From the NCBI GenBank assembly GCA_016882195.1, contig VGLU01000013.1, positions 1 to 35,443 of the forward strand: a stretch of DNA of 35,443 nt. The letters run 5' to 3'. Position 1 is the first letter of the stretch, and each line of letters starts with the position of its first letter. This DNA is from Thermoproteota archaeon (GTDB taxonomy: Archaea > Thermoproteota > Methanomethylicia > Methanomethylicales > Methanomethylicaceae). The position numbers were made by a program, and so were the translations under genes. Under the pieces are notes generated by a model. That model worked only from the letters and a program-made list of their open reading frames with translations, was not told the DNA's origin and ran no database searches. Shown here piece by piece: positions 15,491 to 23,081 of this stretch.

Positions 15491-15956
15491 TGTGCTCGTC
15501 GGGCGGGCACCTTATACATCTTGTCTTGAATCTTGGGTTTATCTCCCCGGCGAAGGCTGATAGGTGGGCTATACCGACCGGCTTGCACGGGAACTCCCCC
15601 CTCCCGCTCCTTATCCGGGCGGCCTGGGGCCTGCAGTTCCTCACGGTGTAGATCACGCTGTTTGGCCTCCTCTCCACCTCCACGGCGGAGACCGGCGCTA
15701 TGGAGACCAGCTGAATGGCCTTCTCCATGTCGTCGAGGGTGCCCTCCGTGATGTTTAGGAATGCCTTTACCCTCCTAGCCTCGGAGACGGCGTACCTCTC
15801 CCACGTTTCCTTGTCTATCTCGATGGCGACCTCCTGCCCGTACCTGTCCTCCACGCTTAGGAACCAGTACCCGTCCAGGGTGAGCAGGTTCTTCGAGAGC
15901 ATGTCAACGCATTTGAGGAGCTCCTCCTTGGACAGGGATTCCAAGAATTTCGACAT
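15450..15956 (-). CDS. DUF6125-like conserved protein
   Basis: The 168-residue protein shows the pattern of a cytosolic family I take to be DUF6125. An N-terminal helix pair runs LSKEELLKCVDMLSKNLLTL, DGYWFLSVEDRYGQEVAIEI follows, and the C-terminus ends FKTRCIRCPPDEHTKDAWCS with conserved cysteines that may bind a metal. The function is unknown. The ATG at 15956 is preferred because a GGGTGGTG stretch precedes it; a GTG at 15965 is in frame. A TATA-like TTATATTTTATC lies about 40-50 bases upstream. It overlaps the 3' end of the lipoate operon by 41 bases. Confidence 0.7.
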   Translation of the reverse strand: MSKFLESLSKEELLKCVDMLSKNLLTLDGYWFLSVEDRYGQEVAIEIDKETWERYAVSEARRVKAFLNITEGTLDDMEKAIQLVSIAPVSAVEVERRPNSVIYTVRNCRPQAARIRSGRGEFPCKPVGIAHLSAFAGEINPRFKTRCIRCPPDEHTKDAWCSWEFYLG

Positions 15957-16018
15957 CAGCACCACCCTCTGTCTTTACCTCGCGTTATGCCTTATAAAGA
16001 TAAAATATAACCCCAAGC

Positions 16019-16073
16019 CCAAACTTTCTTCTTCTTTCCATCTCTCATCTTCTCGCTCTTTCCTTTCCTCCGT
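16019..16073 (+). repeat. Polypyrimidine tract
   Basis: About 55 bases are almost only C and T on the plus strand (TTTCTTCTTCTTTCCATCTC and onward), within the gap 15957-16395. It could act as a poly-T stop for plus-strand transcription from the lipoate operon, or be simple low-complexity sequence. Confidence 0.4.
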
Positions 16074-16120
16074 ATCACGTATATTCTATGTCACACAAAG
16101 GTGATTTCCCATTTTTGTCC

Positions 16121-16314
16121 CTAACAAACTGAACAAAACGTTCCCAGTGTCGATAAGCTACCTTCCTTGGTAAAGTTCGCCTTCTCAATGCCCATGTATC
16201 TTAGGGCTACTTCGATAGACGGCTCAACTATCGTATGATCGGGTTGCTTTTTCTGATCTCCATAGATCGCTTAAGACAGGCCTCGACGCCATGCCGCTGG
16301 CCGAAGGTCAACAT
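16121..16314 (-). pseudogene. Possible frameshifted gene remnant
   Basis: A 28-codon frame from ATG 16314 (MLTFGQRHGVEACLKRSMEI, then RKSNPIIR, stop 16228) is followed in another frame by protein-like sequence (IVEPSIEVALRYMGIEKANF, then TKEGSLSTLGTFCSVC, stop 16121). One frame change near 16230 would join them into one C-terminal piece of about 60 residues. I do not recognise the family. The region otherwise has no gene; low confidence. Confidence 0.35.
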
Positions 16315-16353
16315 ACTATTTAGTTAATCACGCCCAAGAAATTATCAGTGTGC

Positions 16354-16360
16354 TTTTATA
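16354..16360 (+). promoter_or_regulatory. TATA box of the SDR gene
   Basis: TTTTATA stands 36 bases before the ATG of the SDR gene, leaving a leader that contains the GGAGG ribosome site (16384-16388). Confidence 0.5.
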
Positions 16361-16395
16361 CCTTGAATAAAAAATGTTTGAATGGAGGAGTCAAG

Positions 16396-17142
16396 ATGAA
16401 ACTCGTGGGTAAGGTCGCCATAGTGACGGGGGCAGCGCAGGGAATCGGCAGAGGTATCGCATTGGCCATGTCCAAGGAGGGTGCCATGGTGGTCGTAGGT
16501 GATGTCATCGATAAAACCGCGGATGTTGTGAGGGAAATAGAGAGTTCGGGATCCGAGGCCTTGGCAGTAAAAGCCAATGTGGCGAATGGCAAGGAAACTG
16601 AGGAAATGGCGAGGGCAGCGATCAGAAAATTTGGAAAGATCGACATACTGGTTAACAATGCGGGGATATACCCTTACAGGCCTTTGATCGATATGAGAGA
16701 GGATGAGTGGGACAGGGTTATTGGGATAAATCTAAAGGGAGTTTTCAACTGCACCAAGGCAGTCCTTCCAAAAATGGTCGAACAGAAGAGCGGCAACATC
16801 ATAAACATCTGTTCCATAGCCGGCGCGGTCGTTGGTTTTTCCAACTTGGTCCACTACTCTGCCTCAAAGGGAGGGGTGCTCGGCTTCACACGGGCGGCCG
16901 CGTTGGAGTTGGCCCAATATGGGATAAGGGTTAACGCCATTGCCCCGGGCGGCATCGAAACTCCTGGAACGAAGGTTGGCGCAGATGAAGAGGCTCTCAA
17001 GCAGTTTGCGCAGACTCTCCCATTGAAGAGGATGGGGCAACCCGTGGACATAGCGAATTTGGTTGTATTTCTGGCTTCGGACGACTCAAGCTACATAACT
17101 GGTCAACTGCTGATCGCAGATGGCGGTTTTACAATTCAATGA
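16396..17142 (+). CDS. Short-chain dehydrogenase/reductase (FabG-like)
   Basis: This is a 248-residue classical SDR. VAIVTGAAQGIGRGIAL is the NAD(P) loop, ILVNNAGIYPY the NNAG motif, ICSIAGAVVGFSNLVHYSAS holds Ser and Tyr, and SKGG supplies the catalytic Lys. The PGGIETPGT loop and the end (SSYITGQLLIADGGFTI) are typical. The 3-oxoacyl-ACP reductase-like group covers many substrates, such as sugars and secondary alcohols; with no fatty-acid genes nearby the substrate is open. VGDVIDKT after the second strand, with its acidic residue, favours NAD over NADP. The ATG at 16396 is set by GGAGG 7 bases before it. Confidence 0.9.
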   Translation: MKLVGKVAIVTGAAQGIGRGIALAMSKEGAMVVVGDVIDKTADVVREIESSGSEALAVKANVANGKETEEMARAAIRKFGKIDILVNNAGIYPYRPLIDMREDEWDRVIGINLKGVFNCTKAVLPKMVEQKSGNIINICSIAGAVVGFSNLVHYSASKGGVLGFTRAAALELAQYGIRVNAIAPGGIETPGTKVGADEEALKQFAQTLPLKRMGQPVDIANLVVFLASDDSSYITGQLLIADGGFTIQ

Positions 17143-17270
17143 TTTCTCTTACGAAGTTTAGCTCCTGAAACCTAGCGAAACGGTAATAGTAGGAACCAGT
17201 ACAACCCTACCGTAATGTATGATCAACAGAACAGGTAGGGTTTAGAATTGCTCCTGCTTAAACCGTTCAA

Positions 17271-17460
17271 GAGGACGCAGCGGAGGACCTGCTGAGGAAG
17301 CGCCGGGAGGACGGAACCTGGATGCTCGAGAGCGCCCATCGGGAGGATGCAGGCCAACATCGAGAAGAAGGGCGAGCCGAGCAAGTGGGTTACCCTCATT
17401 GCGCTGAGAATACTGAAACGCCTGAGCGCAGGTCAGTCCCATAAAAGAAATAGATTTTGA
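17271..17460 (+). pseudogene. Frameshifted C-terminal remnant of an alpha-helical repeat (squalene cyclase/prenyltransferase-like) protein
   Basis: One frame reads EDLLRKRREDGTWMLE, and from about 17337 the next frame reads RAPIGRMQANIEKKGEPSKW, then VTLIALRILKRL. Joined by one frame change they match a C-terminal pattern I recall from helical-barrel proteins of the cyclase/prenyltransferase type (DGxWxLE, then PSKWxTLxALRxLK). No upstream part is present in 17143-17270. The match is by memory of the family pattern, so the family name is tentative; the frameshifted state is visible. Confidence 0.45.
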
Positions 17461-17466
17461 CGTGTG

Positions 17467-17913
17467 TCACCTACCACCGACAAGCTCCAAGTACTTCTGC
17501 GGGCGGATCACTTTCAAATGCTTTGGCCTGCCCCAGTGCCCCACATCCTCGGTTATTATGGTAGCCAGTCCTTCAGCCTCCATCGCTGCCGCATGAACGG
17601 CATCGTAAGTGGTGCCGAACTCCACCATGATTGACGAGGCCCTCCTCAGAACCGCTTCGTCGATCGGGATCATGTTTATGGGAAAGGAGAGGAGCGCGAG
17701 CACCGCGCCGGCGGCTATTTCTGGGTCAACCTTCGTCAATGAGCCGAGTATCTCAATGGGGACTAGATAGCTGCAGTGCGCCTCGATCTTGCGATCCCGG
17801 ATGTCGTCAGTTATCCTCTTGCATGCCTTGCCGTACACGGGGTGTTTCAGGGCCACGTAGTCGAAGATGTTGGTGTCTATGTAGGCGCGCTCTATTTGAA
17901 GGGTAGCGGGCAC
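17467..17913 (-). CDS. PIN-domain toxin (VapC-type)
   Basis: This is a 148-residue PIN nuclease. The acidic site residues are visible: AYIDTNIFDYV (Asp), LVPIEILGSL (Glu), TTYDAVHAAA (Asp) and TIITEDVGHWG (Glu-Asp). VapC toxins cut tRNA or rRNA. The start is GTG at 17913. Upstream on the same strand lies an AbrB-type antitoxin that has lost its N-terminus, so control of this toxin is probably altered; its active-site residues look intact. Confidence 0.88.
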   Translation of the reverse strand: MPATLQIERAYIDTNIFDYVALKHPVYGKACKRITDDIRDRKIEAHCSYLVPIEILGSLTKVDPEIAAGAVLALLSFPINMIPIDEAVLRRASSIMVEFGTTYDAVHAAAMEAEGLATIITEDVGHWGRPKHLKVIRPQKYLELVGGR

Positions 17914-17929
17914 GCTATCAGTCCCCTGA

Positions 17930-18130
17930 TTATTGGCGCTCCCAAGACTCTTCCACCAGTTTTACCGCGTCCACGTTAATCGGCTTCTTGGACAGATTCC
18001 AGAGGTATTCTGACGGATCTGGGATCTTCTTTGGAACCTCGATCACGATCTTCTCCCCCTCTTCCCGCAGGACGATCCTCTCACCTACACGGATGCCGTG
18101 CCGCTCCCGGAGTCCCTTGGGGATGGTTAT
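17930..18130 (-). pseudogene. AbrB-type antitoxin lacking its N-terminus and start codon
   Basis: The frame reads TIPKGLRERHGIRVGERIVL, then REEGEKIVIEV and a C-terminal tail ending LVEESWERQ, a plain AbrB antitoxin from its second strand on. The usual first dozen residues (KVGxRGQ type) are absent: the codon before ACC is ATA and the one before that is a TAA stop (18131-18133). No ATG, GTG or TTG precedes the core. The 66 codons lie 16 bases upstream of the PIN toxin gene. Either the gene lost its 5' end by deletion next to the hemerythrin gene, or it is started at the ATA. Confidence 0.7.
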
Positions 18131-18154
18131 TTAAAAGAGGTGTCCTGAAGTGCC

Positions 18155-18706
18155 TCAAGCCGTGCCTTTGAAGGCTCTGGGTCCAAGTATCTCGTCCTGC
18201 ACCCTCTTGGCGAACTCCTCGGACCTTCCATAGTAGTCCGGGGCGAAGTGCCTGTTGAAATCCCTGTACTCCTTGTTCAGTCTTCTGCCCTCCTCGGTGG
18301 CGAGGACGGCCTCTATCCTCGGGAAGATCTCGCCCTCCTCCTTGTTTATGTGCGCGGTCATGTGCTCGACCAGCATCCTCGAGGCGTCGCCGAATTTGTG
18401 GACGTCGCCGCTGTTGATTCCTGATGCCATTGCCGTAAGGAGGTCCCTCGCCCGCTGATGGTCTCTGATGAGCCGGGGGATCTCTTCGTTCAGGAGGGGA
18501 GAGGCCCTTATGACGGACGGGAAGAGGAACTGCTCCTCCTTGCCGTGGTGGAACTGGTCCATGTAGACCTCCAAGAACTTGACCACCTCGGTCATGCGCG
18601 ACCGGTGTCCCTCGGTTTTACCCTGTTCCACGGCTGCGTTGAGGACGTCTATGACCTGCCTTAGTATACCGTGCTCGTAGGAGAGGAGGGTGACGGCGAG
18701 ACCCAT
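18155..18706 (-). CDS. Hemerythrin-like HHE-domain protein
   Basis: This 183-residue four-helix protein has the di-iron ligand pattern of hemerythrins: LSYEHGILRQV (His), QFHHGKEEQFLFP (His and Glu), LIRDHQRARDL (His) and LVEHMTAHINKEEGEIFPRI (His, His, Glu). Members bind O2, NO or sense redox state; cytoplasmic. Length is usual. The upstream DNA holds a hexamer repeat where its promoter would lie. Confidence 0.9.
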   Translation of the reverse strand: MGLAVTLLSYEHGILRQVIDVLNAAVEQGKTEGHRSRMTEVVKFLEVYMDQFHHGKEEQFLFPSVIRASPLLNEEIPRLIRDHQRARDLLTAMASGINSGDVHKFGDASRMLVEHMTAHINKEEGEIFPRIEAVLATEEGRRLNKEYRDFNRHFAPDYYGRSEEFAKRVQDEILGPRAFKGTA

Positions 18707-18733
18707 GCTTAGATCTAAACGGCGGAACGGGTA

Positions 18734-18769
18734 TTATTCTTATCCTTATCCTTATGATTATCCTTATCC
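18734..18769 (+). repeat. Six tandem hexamers, TTATCC type
   Basis: Six consecutive units read TTATTC, TTATCC, TTATCC, TTATGA, TTATCC, TTATCC. They lie 28 bases upstream of the hemerythrin start, on its promoter side, where the minus strand reads GGATAA repeats. They could be a tandem regulator site or a slippage tract. Confidence 0.7.
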
Positions 18770-18857
18770 CCGAGCGGCGCACCAAGGAGATGAGGGAGGC
18801 TCTCGAGGAGGCGGCTTATTGCCATGAGAGCACCGAGGAAGTTGAGCCTTCGTATTT

Positions 18858-19247
18858 TTAGGGCCGGATAAAAATCGCTTCCTTTACGCCCTTGAAGTGG
18901 ATGTCTCCCGTTAGGACCTTGGAAGCAGTCTTCTTGGCTGAGGCAAGGACGTATGCATCTGCAAGACCAAAATCAGGCACATCCTTCCTCATCCTAGCGT
19001 GTAGGATCCCGGTCTCTTTTGAGATTTCCCCGTCCGCGTCGAGTATTGTCGAGTTGCTCGTCAGAATATTGTGGGCAGCCTCGACATCGCCCTCCTCTCT
19101 CGCGACCTTGCTTATCACCTCAGCCACCGTCACCGCGCAGGTGTAGACCTCGCCCTCTTCCATTGCCGATCTAACCTTCCTTCCAACATCGCTCCCCTTG
19201 AGATACTCGATCCAGGCGTAGGCATCTATGACGTATTTGTCACTCAT
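18858..19247 (-). CDS. vapC: VapC-type PIN-domain toxin
   Basis: This 129-residue PIN nuclease has all four acidic positions: YVIDAYAWIEYL (Asp), TVAEVISKVA (Glu), FGLADAYVLASAKK (Asp) and VLTGDIHFKG (Asp). It overlaps the antitoxin gene upstream by 8 bases, the usual VapBC arrangement. Toxins of this kind are Mg-dependent RNases held inactive by VapB. Confidence 0.92.
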   Translation of the reverse strand: MSDKYVIDAYAWIEYLKGSDVGRKVRSAMEEGEVYTCAVTVAEVISKVAREEGDVEAAHNILTSNSTILDADGEISKETGILHARMRKDVPDFGLADAYVLASAKKTASKVLTGDIHFKGVKEAIFIRP

Positions 19248-19434
19248 GAGCCTTCATCTCGTCCCCAGCCGTAAATGAGGACATGCCTTTAAAGATGCCA
19301 AAGCCGTCCATCCTCACCTTCCTGATGTCAACGTTCACTATCTCGCCCTCCCTGATCTTCTTGCTCTCCACGAGCTCCTTCGGCAGCGTGACTACAAGGG
19401 ATCCGCCAACCTTCCTTACCTTAGCCAGACTCAT
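19240..19434 (-). CDS. vapB: VapB-type AbrB-family antitoxin
   Basis: This 64-residue swapped-hairpin protein has the core AKVRKVGGSLVVTLPKELVE, then EIVNVDIRKV, and a short C-terminal tail that should bind the toxin. It precedes and overlaps vapC and likely represses its own promoter; repeats suited to that lie just upstream at 19460-19473. Confidence 0.9.
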   Translation of the reverse strand: MSLAKVRKVGGSLVVTLPKELVESKKIREGEIVNVDIRKVRMDGFGIFKGMSSFTAGDEMKAHE

Positions 19435-19447
19435 TGATTACACCCTA

Positions 19448-19473
19448 GTAATATAAAATGTTACTGAGGTTAC
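19448..19473 (-). promoter_or_regulatory. vapBC promoter with paired GTAAC sites
   Basis: On the minus strand a TATA-like ATTTTATATTAC (19448-19459) stands 14 bases before the vapB ATG. It is preceded by two GTAAC units (19460-19464 and 19469-19473) four bases apart, a possible operator for the VapB antitoxin. Confidence 0.4.
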
Positions 19474-19536
19474 ATTTATCTTTTTTGCCCCCGAGCAGGT
19501 TTGGAGAGGCAGGGCATCATTGTTACACAACCGGAG

Positions 19537-20658
19537 TTAATGGGGCTGCCCGAATATCTCGCCGAGCCTGTCGATGGTCTTCAGCCCGGTGCCGGTCACT
19601 GGGATGATTATCCTTCCGCCGAGCGCCTCTCTGTTCTTCTTGTAGGCTGCGTACGCCGTGGCGGATGATGGCTCTGCGAGTATCCCGAGCCCGTATAGTT
19701 CCTTGGTGGCGGCGGCTATCTCCGGGTCGGAGACCGTGAAGGCGTCCCCGCCGGTACTCTTGATGGCTTGCAGGATCTCCTCCTTCCTCGGCGGATCCTC
19801 TATCTTGAGGGCGTCTGCAAGCTGACTACTGCGGTCGCCGGAGAGCTTGCCGTGGATTGCCTCGTAGATAGGGGCGCATCCCTCGCCCTGGACGGCATAT
19901 ATCCTGGGGGTGTTTTCCGAGAAACCCATCCCCACCAGCTCGCCGAAGCCTTTGTAGAGGCCGAGGAGGAGCGTCCCGCTCGCCACCGGCAGTATGACCG
20001 AGTCTGCCTTGAAGCCGCTCTCATAGATCTCGAAGGCGGCGGTCTTCATCCCCTCTATGTAGAAGGGGTCCCACGTGTGGCCTACGTAGAGTTCTCCCTC
20101 CGCCAGCTCGCTGGTTGCCCTCGCTGCCGCCTCCTTCCTGCTGGAGCACTCGACGACCTCCGCCCTGCAGGCGCGGATGAGCGTCTTCTTTGCCGGGAGG
20201 GCATCGGACGGCACATATATCCTGGCCCTTATGCCGGCCTTGGCGGAGTAGGCGGATGCGGCCATCCCGGCGTTCCCCGTTGAGTCCTCCACGACCCTTT
20301 TTACACCGATGGCCCTCGCCCTGGTTATGCTGACGGAGGCGCCCCTGTCCTTGAAGGATCCAGTGGGGTTGCAGTACTCCAGCTTGAGGAGCAGCTCAGC
20401 GTCCCTCTCCCTCCGCCTGATGGTCGGCGTACCGCCCTCCCCCAGAGAGACCGGGTGCTCGGAGAACGGGAGGCACCCTCTGTACCGCCACAGCCCCCGC
20501 TCCCTACCGTCGAGCATGGACTTGAAGTCGGTTGCCGGAGGACATTCGGACCTCAGACTGAAGGGGCTGCCGCAGGAGGGGCACCTCCAGTGGCGGGTCT
20601 CTAGGGGATAATTCTTGTTGCATTTAGCACAGGATAGTTGGTATGACGCTGGCAGCAC
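19537..20658 (-). CDS. thrC: Threonine synthase
   Basis: This 373-residue PLP enzyme converts O-phosphohomoserine to threonine. A zinc-ribbon N-terminus (CAKCNKNYP, WRCPSCGSPF) is followed by SLGEGGTPTI and NPTGSFKDRGASVSIT, which holds the PLP lysine. EDSTGNAGMAASAYSAKAG and PVASGTLLLG bind the PLP phosphate. This arrangement is that of archaeal ThrC; related PLP enzymes of the same fold (cysteine synthase-like) are less likely given the GSFKDRG motif. The start is GTG at 20658, and a TTAAAATC box lies about 35 bases upstream. Confidence 0.9.
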   Translation of the reverse strand: MLPASYQLSCAKCNKNYPLETRHWRCPSCGSPFSLRSECPPATDFKSMLDGRERGLWRYRGCLPFSEHPVSLGEGGTPTIRRRERDAELLLKLEYCNPTGSFKDRGASVSITRARAIGVKRVVEDSTGNAGMAASAYSAKAGIRARIYVPSDALPAKKTLIRACRAEVVECSSRKEAAARATSELAEGELYVGHTWDPFYIEGMKTAAFEIYESGFKADSVILPVASGTLLLGLYKGFGELVGMGFSENTPRIYAVQGEGCAPIYEAIHGKLSGDRSSQLADALKIEDPPRKEEILQAIKSTGGDAFTVSDPEIAAATKELYGLGILAEPSSATAYAAYKKNREALGGRIIIPVTGTGLKTIDRLGEIFGQPH

Positions 20659-20748
20659 CCTCTAATCAACCTATACTCCTTCATGGGTGAGATTTTAAGG
20701 CTTACTTCCCACTGAAACATTTCACAGTCAAGAGGAGGAAGGGAAGGG

Positions 20749-20766
20749 AAAGAAAAAAGGAAAAAA
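20749..20766 (-). terminator. Poly-T terminator of the SIMPL gene
   Basis: On the minus strand the stop codon TAA is followed at once by TTTTTTCCTTTTTTCTTT, a typical archaeal U-run terminator. Confidence 0.7.
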
Positions 20767-21501
20767 TTATTGTATGATGAAGGTCACGGAGACGCTGGCA
20801 GAGACCGTTACCGCCCCGGGCAGTATATTTGTTGATATTCCCTCGGCAAACGTAGGCCTGATGTTGTACAGCGGCTGGGGCGAGTAATAGGACTCAGAGA
20901 CCTGCTGCACGCCGACTATGTTCACGTTGAGGGCGCTTGCGATGGTGTTTGCCTTTGACTGGGCGTTGCTGACGGCGAGTTGGAGGGCCTGGCTCTGAAG
21001 GGTGCTGAGCACGGCGTCGGAGACGGTGAAGTAGACTCCACCGACGTAGTTAAGGCCGTTGCTCACGCACGCGTCTATGATTTTGCCCGCGGTCTTTCCA
21101 AGATCTGTGCCGTTGTAGGTCACCTGCAGTGTGTGTATTACGCGGTAGCCCACGAGGACCTGCTCATCCTTGATCCAGCGGTACTCGGCGTTTATAGAAT
21201 AGCTGACGGTCTCTATCTGCGACTCGGGTATGCCAAGCGCCTTGATGGCGTCTATTGCCCTATTGATGTTTGTAGCCGCAGTAGCTGTCGCTGTCTGTAC
21301 GCTCACGTCCAAGACGCTGGTGCCCACGACCACCTTCACGGTGTCGGGCTGCACGCTGAGCTCAGCGTTGCCCACAACGGATAGGGTGTTCTGGGCATCG
21401 GTTGTTCCAATGGAGGCGACGGGCGAGGAGTAGGCCACACCGGCGACGGCTAGAGCTGCCAAGGTTACGACGGCTAGAGAGAAAATTGCGTTCCTGTTCA
21501 T
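20767..21501 (-). CDS. Secreted or membrane-anchored SIMPL-domain (DUF541) protein
   Basis: The protein of 244 residues begins with a signal peptide or anchor (IFSLAVVTLAALAVAGVAYS) and then a SIMPL domain: TLSVVGNAELSVQPDTVKVV, ALGIPESQIETVSYSINAEY, GYRVIHTLQVTY, and QALQLAVSNAQSKANTIASA. SIMPL proteins are periplasmic or exported, with no settled enzymatic role; some protect against oxidative stress. The ATG at 21501 is preferred over a GTG nine bases earlier because a TATA box (GGTTATATTC, about 21533-21542) would start transcription close to 21510. Transcribed alone. Confidence 0.88.
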   Translation of the reverse strand: MNRNAIFSLAVVTLAALAVAGVAYSSPVASIGTTDAQNTLSVVGNAELSVQPDTVKVVVGTSVLDVSVQTATATAATNINRAIDAIKALGIPESQIETVSYSINAEYRWIKDEQVLVGYRVIHTLQVTYNGTDLGKTAGKIIDACVSNGLNYVGGVYFTVSDAVLSTLQSQALQLAVSNAQSKANTIASALNVNIVGVQQVSESYYSPQPLYNIRPTFAEGISTNILPGAVTVSASVSVTFIIQ

Positions 21502-21623
21502 GTTTACCACGTGTGGAAACAGAGGGGAACCAGAATATAACCATAGCAGATGTTCTAGTTTTTAGAACGAACTTAATTTTTCAAATGACATGATGGACGA
21601 AGGGTCAGAATCGAGGCGACGAA

Positions 21624-21851
21624 TTACTCCAGAAGCTTAGGGAATCTGCCCCTCTCCATCCCTACCTCGCTTATTATTGCCCTCACGATACCTGGCTTAA
21701 CATCTCTTCCTGGATGAACGGGCACGATAACTCTCGTTCCTTTTTCATTAACGAGTATGACATGGGAGCCCTTTTGTCTGACTGGTTTGAATCCGATCTT
21801 GGTTAGAGCCTTGATCAGTTTCTTAGGTTCGACCGGCGCTATCTTATGCAA
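21624..21851 (-). CDS. hicA: HicA-type mRNA interferase toxin
   Basis: This 75-residue double-stranded RNA-binding-like toxin has KKLIKALTKIGFKPVRQKGS, then HVILVNEKG with the catalytic His (GSHVIL) and VHPGRDVKPGIVRAII. HicA cuts mRNA. Gene order is antitoxin first (hicB then hicA, 8-base overlap), the reverse of the classic E. coli order but common. Confidence 0.92.
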   Translation of the reverse strand: MHKIAPVEPKKLIKALTKIGFKPVRQKGSHVILVNEKGTRVIVPVHPGRDVKPGIVRAIISEVGMERGRFPKLLE

Positions 21852-22092
21852 CAGCCTTCACTCTTTGGACCCTTATGAACTTCTGCTTTAGGAGTTCATT
21901 CTTCTCCTCTTCGCTGAGGGTCTCAAGATATAGCTCGGCTGCCTCCTTGATGTTGCGTAGGGCTTCCTCGATGGTCTCACCCTGCGTATGACATCCAGGT
22001 AAAGCAGGTATGAACACCACGTATCCGCCGGTCTCGTCCTTGATAATCACGGTATCGAGGTCGTAAACCTTAGATGATGCCAATAGCGCCAC
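21844..22092 (-). CDS. hicB: HicB-type antitoxin
   Basis: This 82-residue partial RNase H-fold antitoxin has DTVIIKDETGGYVVFIPALP, GCHTQGETIEEALRNIKEA and AELYLETL. It has no separate DNA-binding domain in its short C-terminus (NELLKQKFIRVQRVKAVA). The start is GTG at 22092. It overlaps hicA by 8 bases. Confidence 0.9.
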   Translation of the reverse strand: MALLASSKVYDLDTVIIKDETGGYVVFIPALPGCHTQGETIEEALRNIKEAAELYLETLSEEEKNELLKQKFIRVQRVKAVA

Positions 22093-22095
22093 CCG

Positions 22096-22121
22096 TATAC
22101 TAGATAACGTATTTAAGTATA
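22096..22121. promoter_or_regulatory. Shared hicBA / small-ORF promoter with inverted repeat
   Basis: TATACT (22096-22101) and AGTATA (22116-22121) form an inverted repeat with a 14-base spacer. The AT-rich core (TATTTAAGTATAAG) serves as a TATA box on the plus strand for the ORF at 22150 and, reversed, for hicB. It may be an operator for the HicAB complex. Confidence 0.4.
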
Positions 22122-22149
22122 AGTCGTTTTTCCATGAAGGGGGAGGTTT

Positions 22150-22281
22150 ATGGGAGATAATAGGGCAAAACGGGGAGTGAAGAAGCTTAAGGAAGGGGTT
22201 GAAGGACGGCGTAAGCTTCTCGATAAGATCAGTATCGATGATGTTGTGAAAGGGATAAGGACCGACAGGGACTCCAGGTAG
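22150..22281 (+). CDS. Small antitoxin-like protein (43 residues), toxin not present
   Basis: A short gene starts at ATG 22150 with GGGGGAGG just upstream. The basic N-terminal half (RAKRGVKKLKEGVEGRRKLL) leads to ISIDDVVKGIRTDRDSR, which resembles the C-terminal toxin-binding end of VapB-type antitoxins. No PIN gene follows; the next gene is on the other strand. It may be an orphan antitoxin or the remains of a pair. The strong ribosome site and a TATA box 30 bases ahead are the main support. Confidence 0.5.
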   Translation: MGDNRAKRGVKKLKEGVEGRRKLLDKISIDDVVKGIRTDRDSR

Positions 22282-22312
22282 AGTTTAGTCATACTCGAAT
22301 ATTTTTATGCAG

Positions 22313-22936
22313 TTAAGAGCGCCGTGCCTTCTTTATTAGCCACCAGACAGGAATGCCGAAAACCAAAAGGAATGCCAACGATATTATGAACGACAGTCCA
22401 AGTTCGACCACAGAAAAAGCCTTGAAAAGTGCTGGCACGGCAGACACAACGATGGACGCAATTAACAACGATTCTATAAGCTCCATTAGCGTGGCGCAAA
22501 AGAGCACGGAGATTCCACCGTACGCCAATGCAAATATCCAGATAGGCACTGGGACAAGGGTGTTGGCAACAGAATATACTATACCCAGCAAGATGGGAGC
22601 GAAAAGCCAGCTGAAGTAAAGTGATCTGCCTTTGGCCATTGGCCTCTCGGGCGGGCTGACAGTGGTGCGGGCGGCATTGGACATTGACATCTTGCTGAGC
22701 CATGTCTGGGCGGTGCCTGTAGCCTCGTAGTAGTACTTCTTGTCCTCCCTCCTCCTGGAGACAAGACCCAGCCTCAGCAATGTGGAAAGGTGGGACTCCA
22801 CCGTGCTCCTCGACCGCTGGACGGCATCGGCTATCTCGTCCCCGCTCATGGGCTTCTTGGAGAGCGCCTCAAGTATGGAGTAGCGCGTCCTCTCGCTGAG
22901 TGCGTCCAGTATCTCCCGCACGTCCTCGCCGCTCAT
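22313..22936 (-). CDS. Membrane-anchored ArsR-type winged-helix regulator
   Basis: This 207-residue protein has an N-terminal ArsR-like winged helix (REILDALSERTRYSILEALS, KPMSGDEIADAVQRSRSTVE, SHLSTLLRLGLVSRRRED). About four membrane helices follow (LYFSWLFAPILLGIVYSVA, VPIWIFALAYGGISVLFC, LIASIVVSAVPALF, LSFIISLAFLLVFGIPVWWL) and then a basic end. Archaea have many such one-component membrane regulators; the signal is unknown. A TATA-like GTTTATACG lies about 10-20 bases upstream of the ATG, suggesting a leaderless or nearly leaderless transcript. Confidence 0.85.
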   Translation of the reverse strand: MSGEDVREILDALSERTRYSILEALSKKPMSGDEIADAVQRSRSTVESHLSTLLRLGLVSRRREDKKYYYEATGTAQTWLSKMSMSNAARTTVSPPERPMAKGRSLYFSWLFAPILLGIVYSVANTLVPVPIWIFALAYGGISVLFCATLMELIESLLIASIVVSAVPALFKAFSVVELGLSFIISLAFLLVFGIPVWWLIKKARRS

Positions 22937-23081
22937 GCTGACCGTATAAACTCTTTACGAACCCCTTTAAGACGCTTTGTCTTCTTCCTGAACTTTCGAA
23001 TTTTCTAGAAAAAACGGATTCGGCAGCGGTCTAAAGAGGTCTTAAATTCCGAGGGAGAGGAGGTTTCGGCGGTGGCTGACC

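Noticed and set aside
18790-18860. Short plus-strand ORF ending at 18860 (MREALEEAAYCHESTEEV)
   Set aside because: It looks like the C-terminal end of a charged protein but has no start signal, is under 25 codons and overlaps the vapC stop; too little to call.
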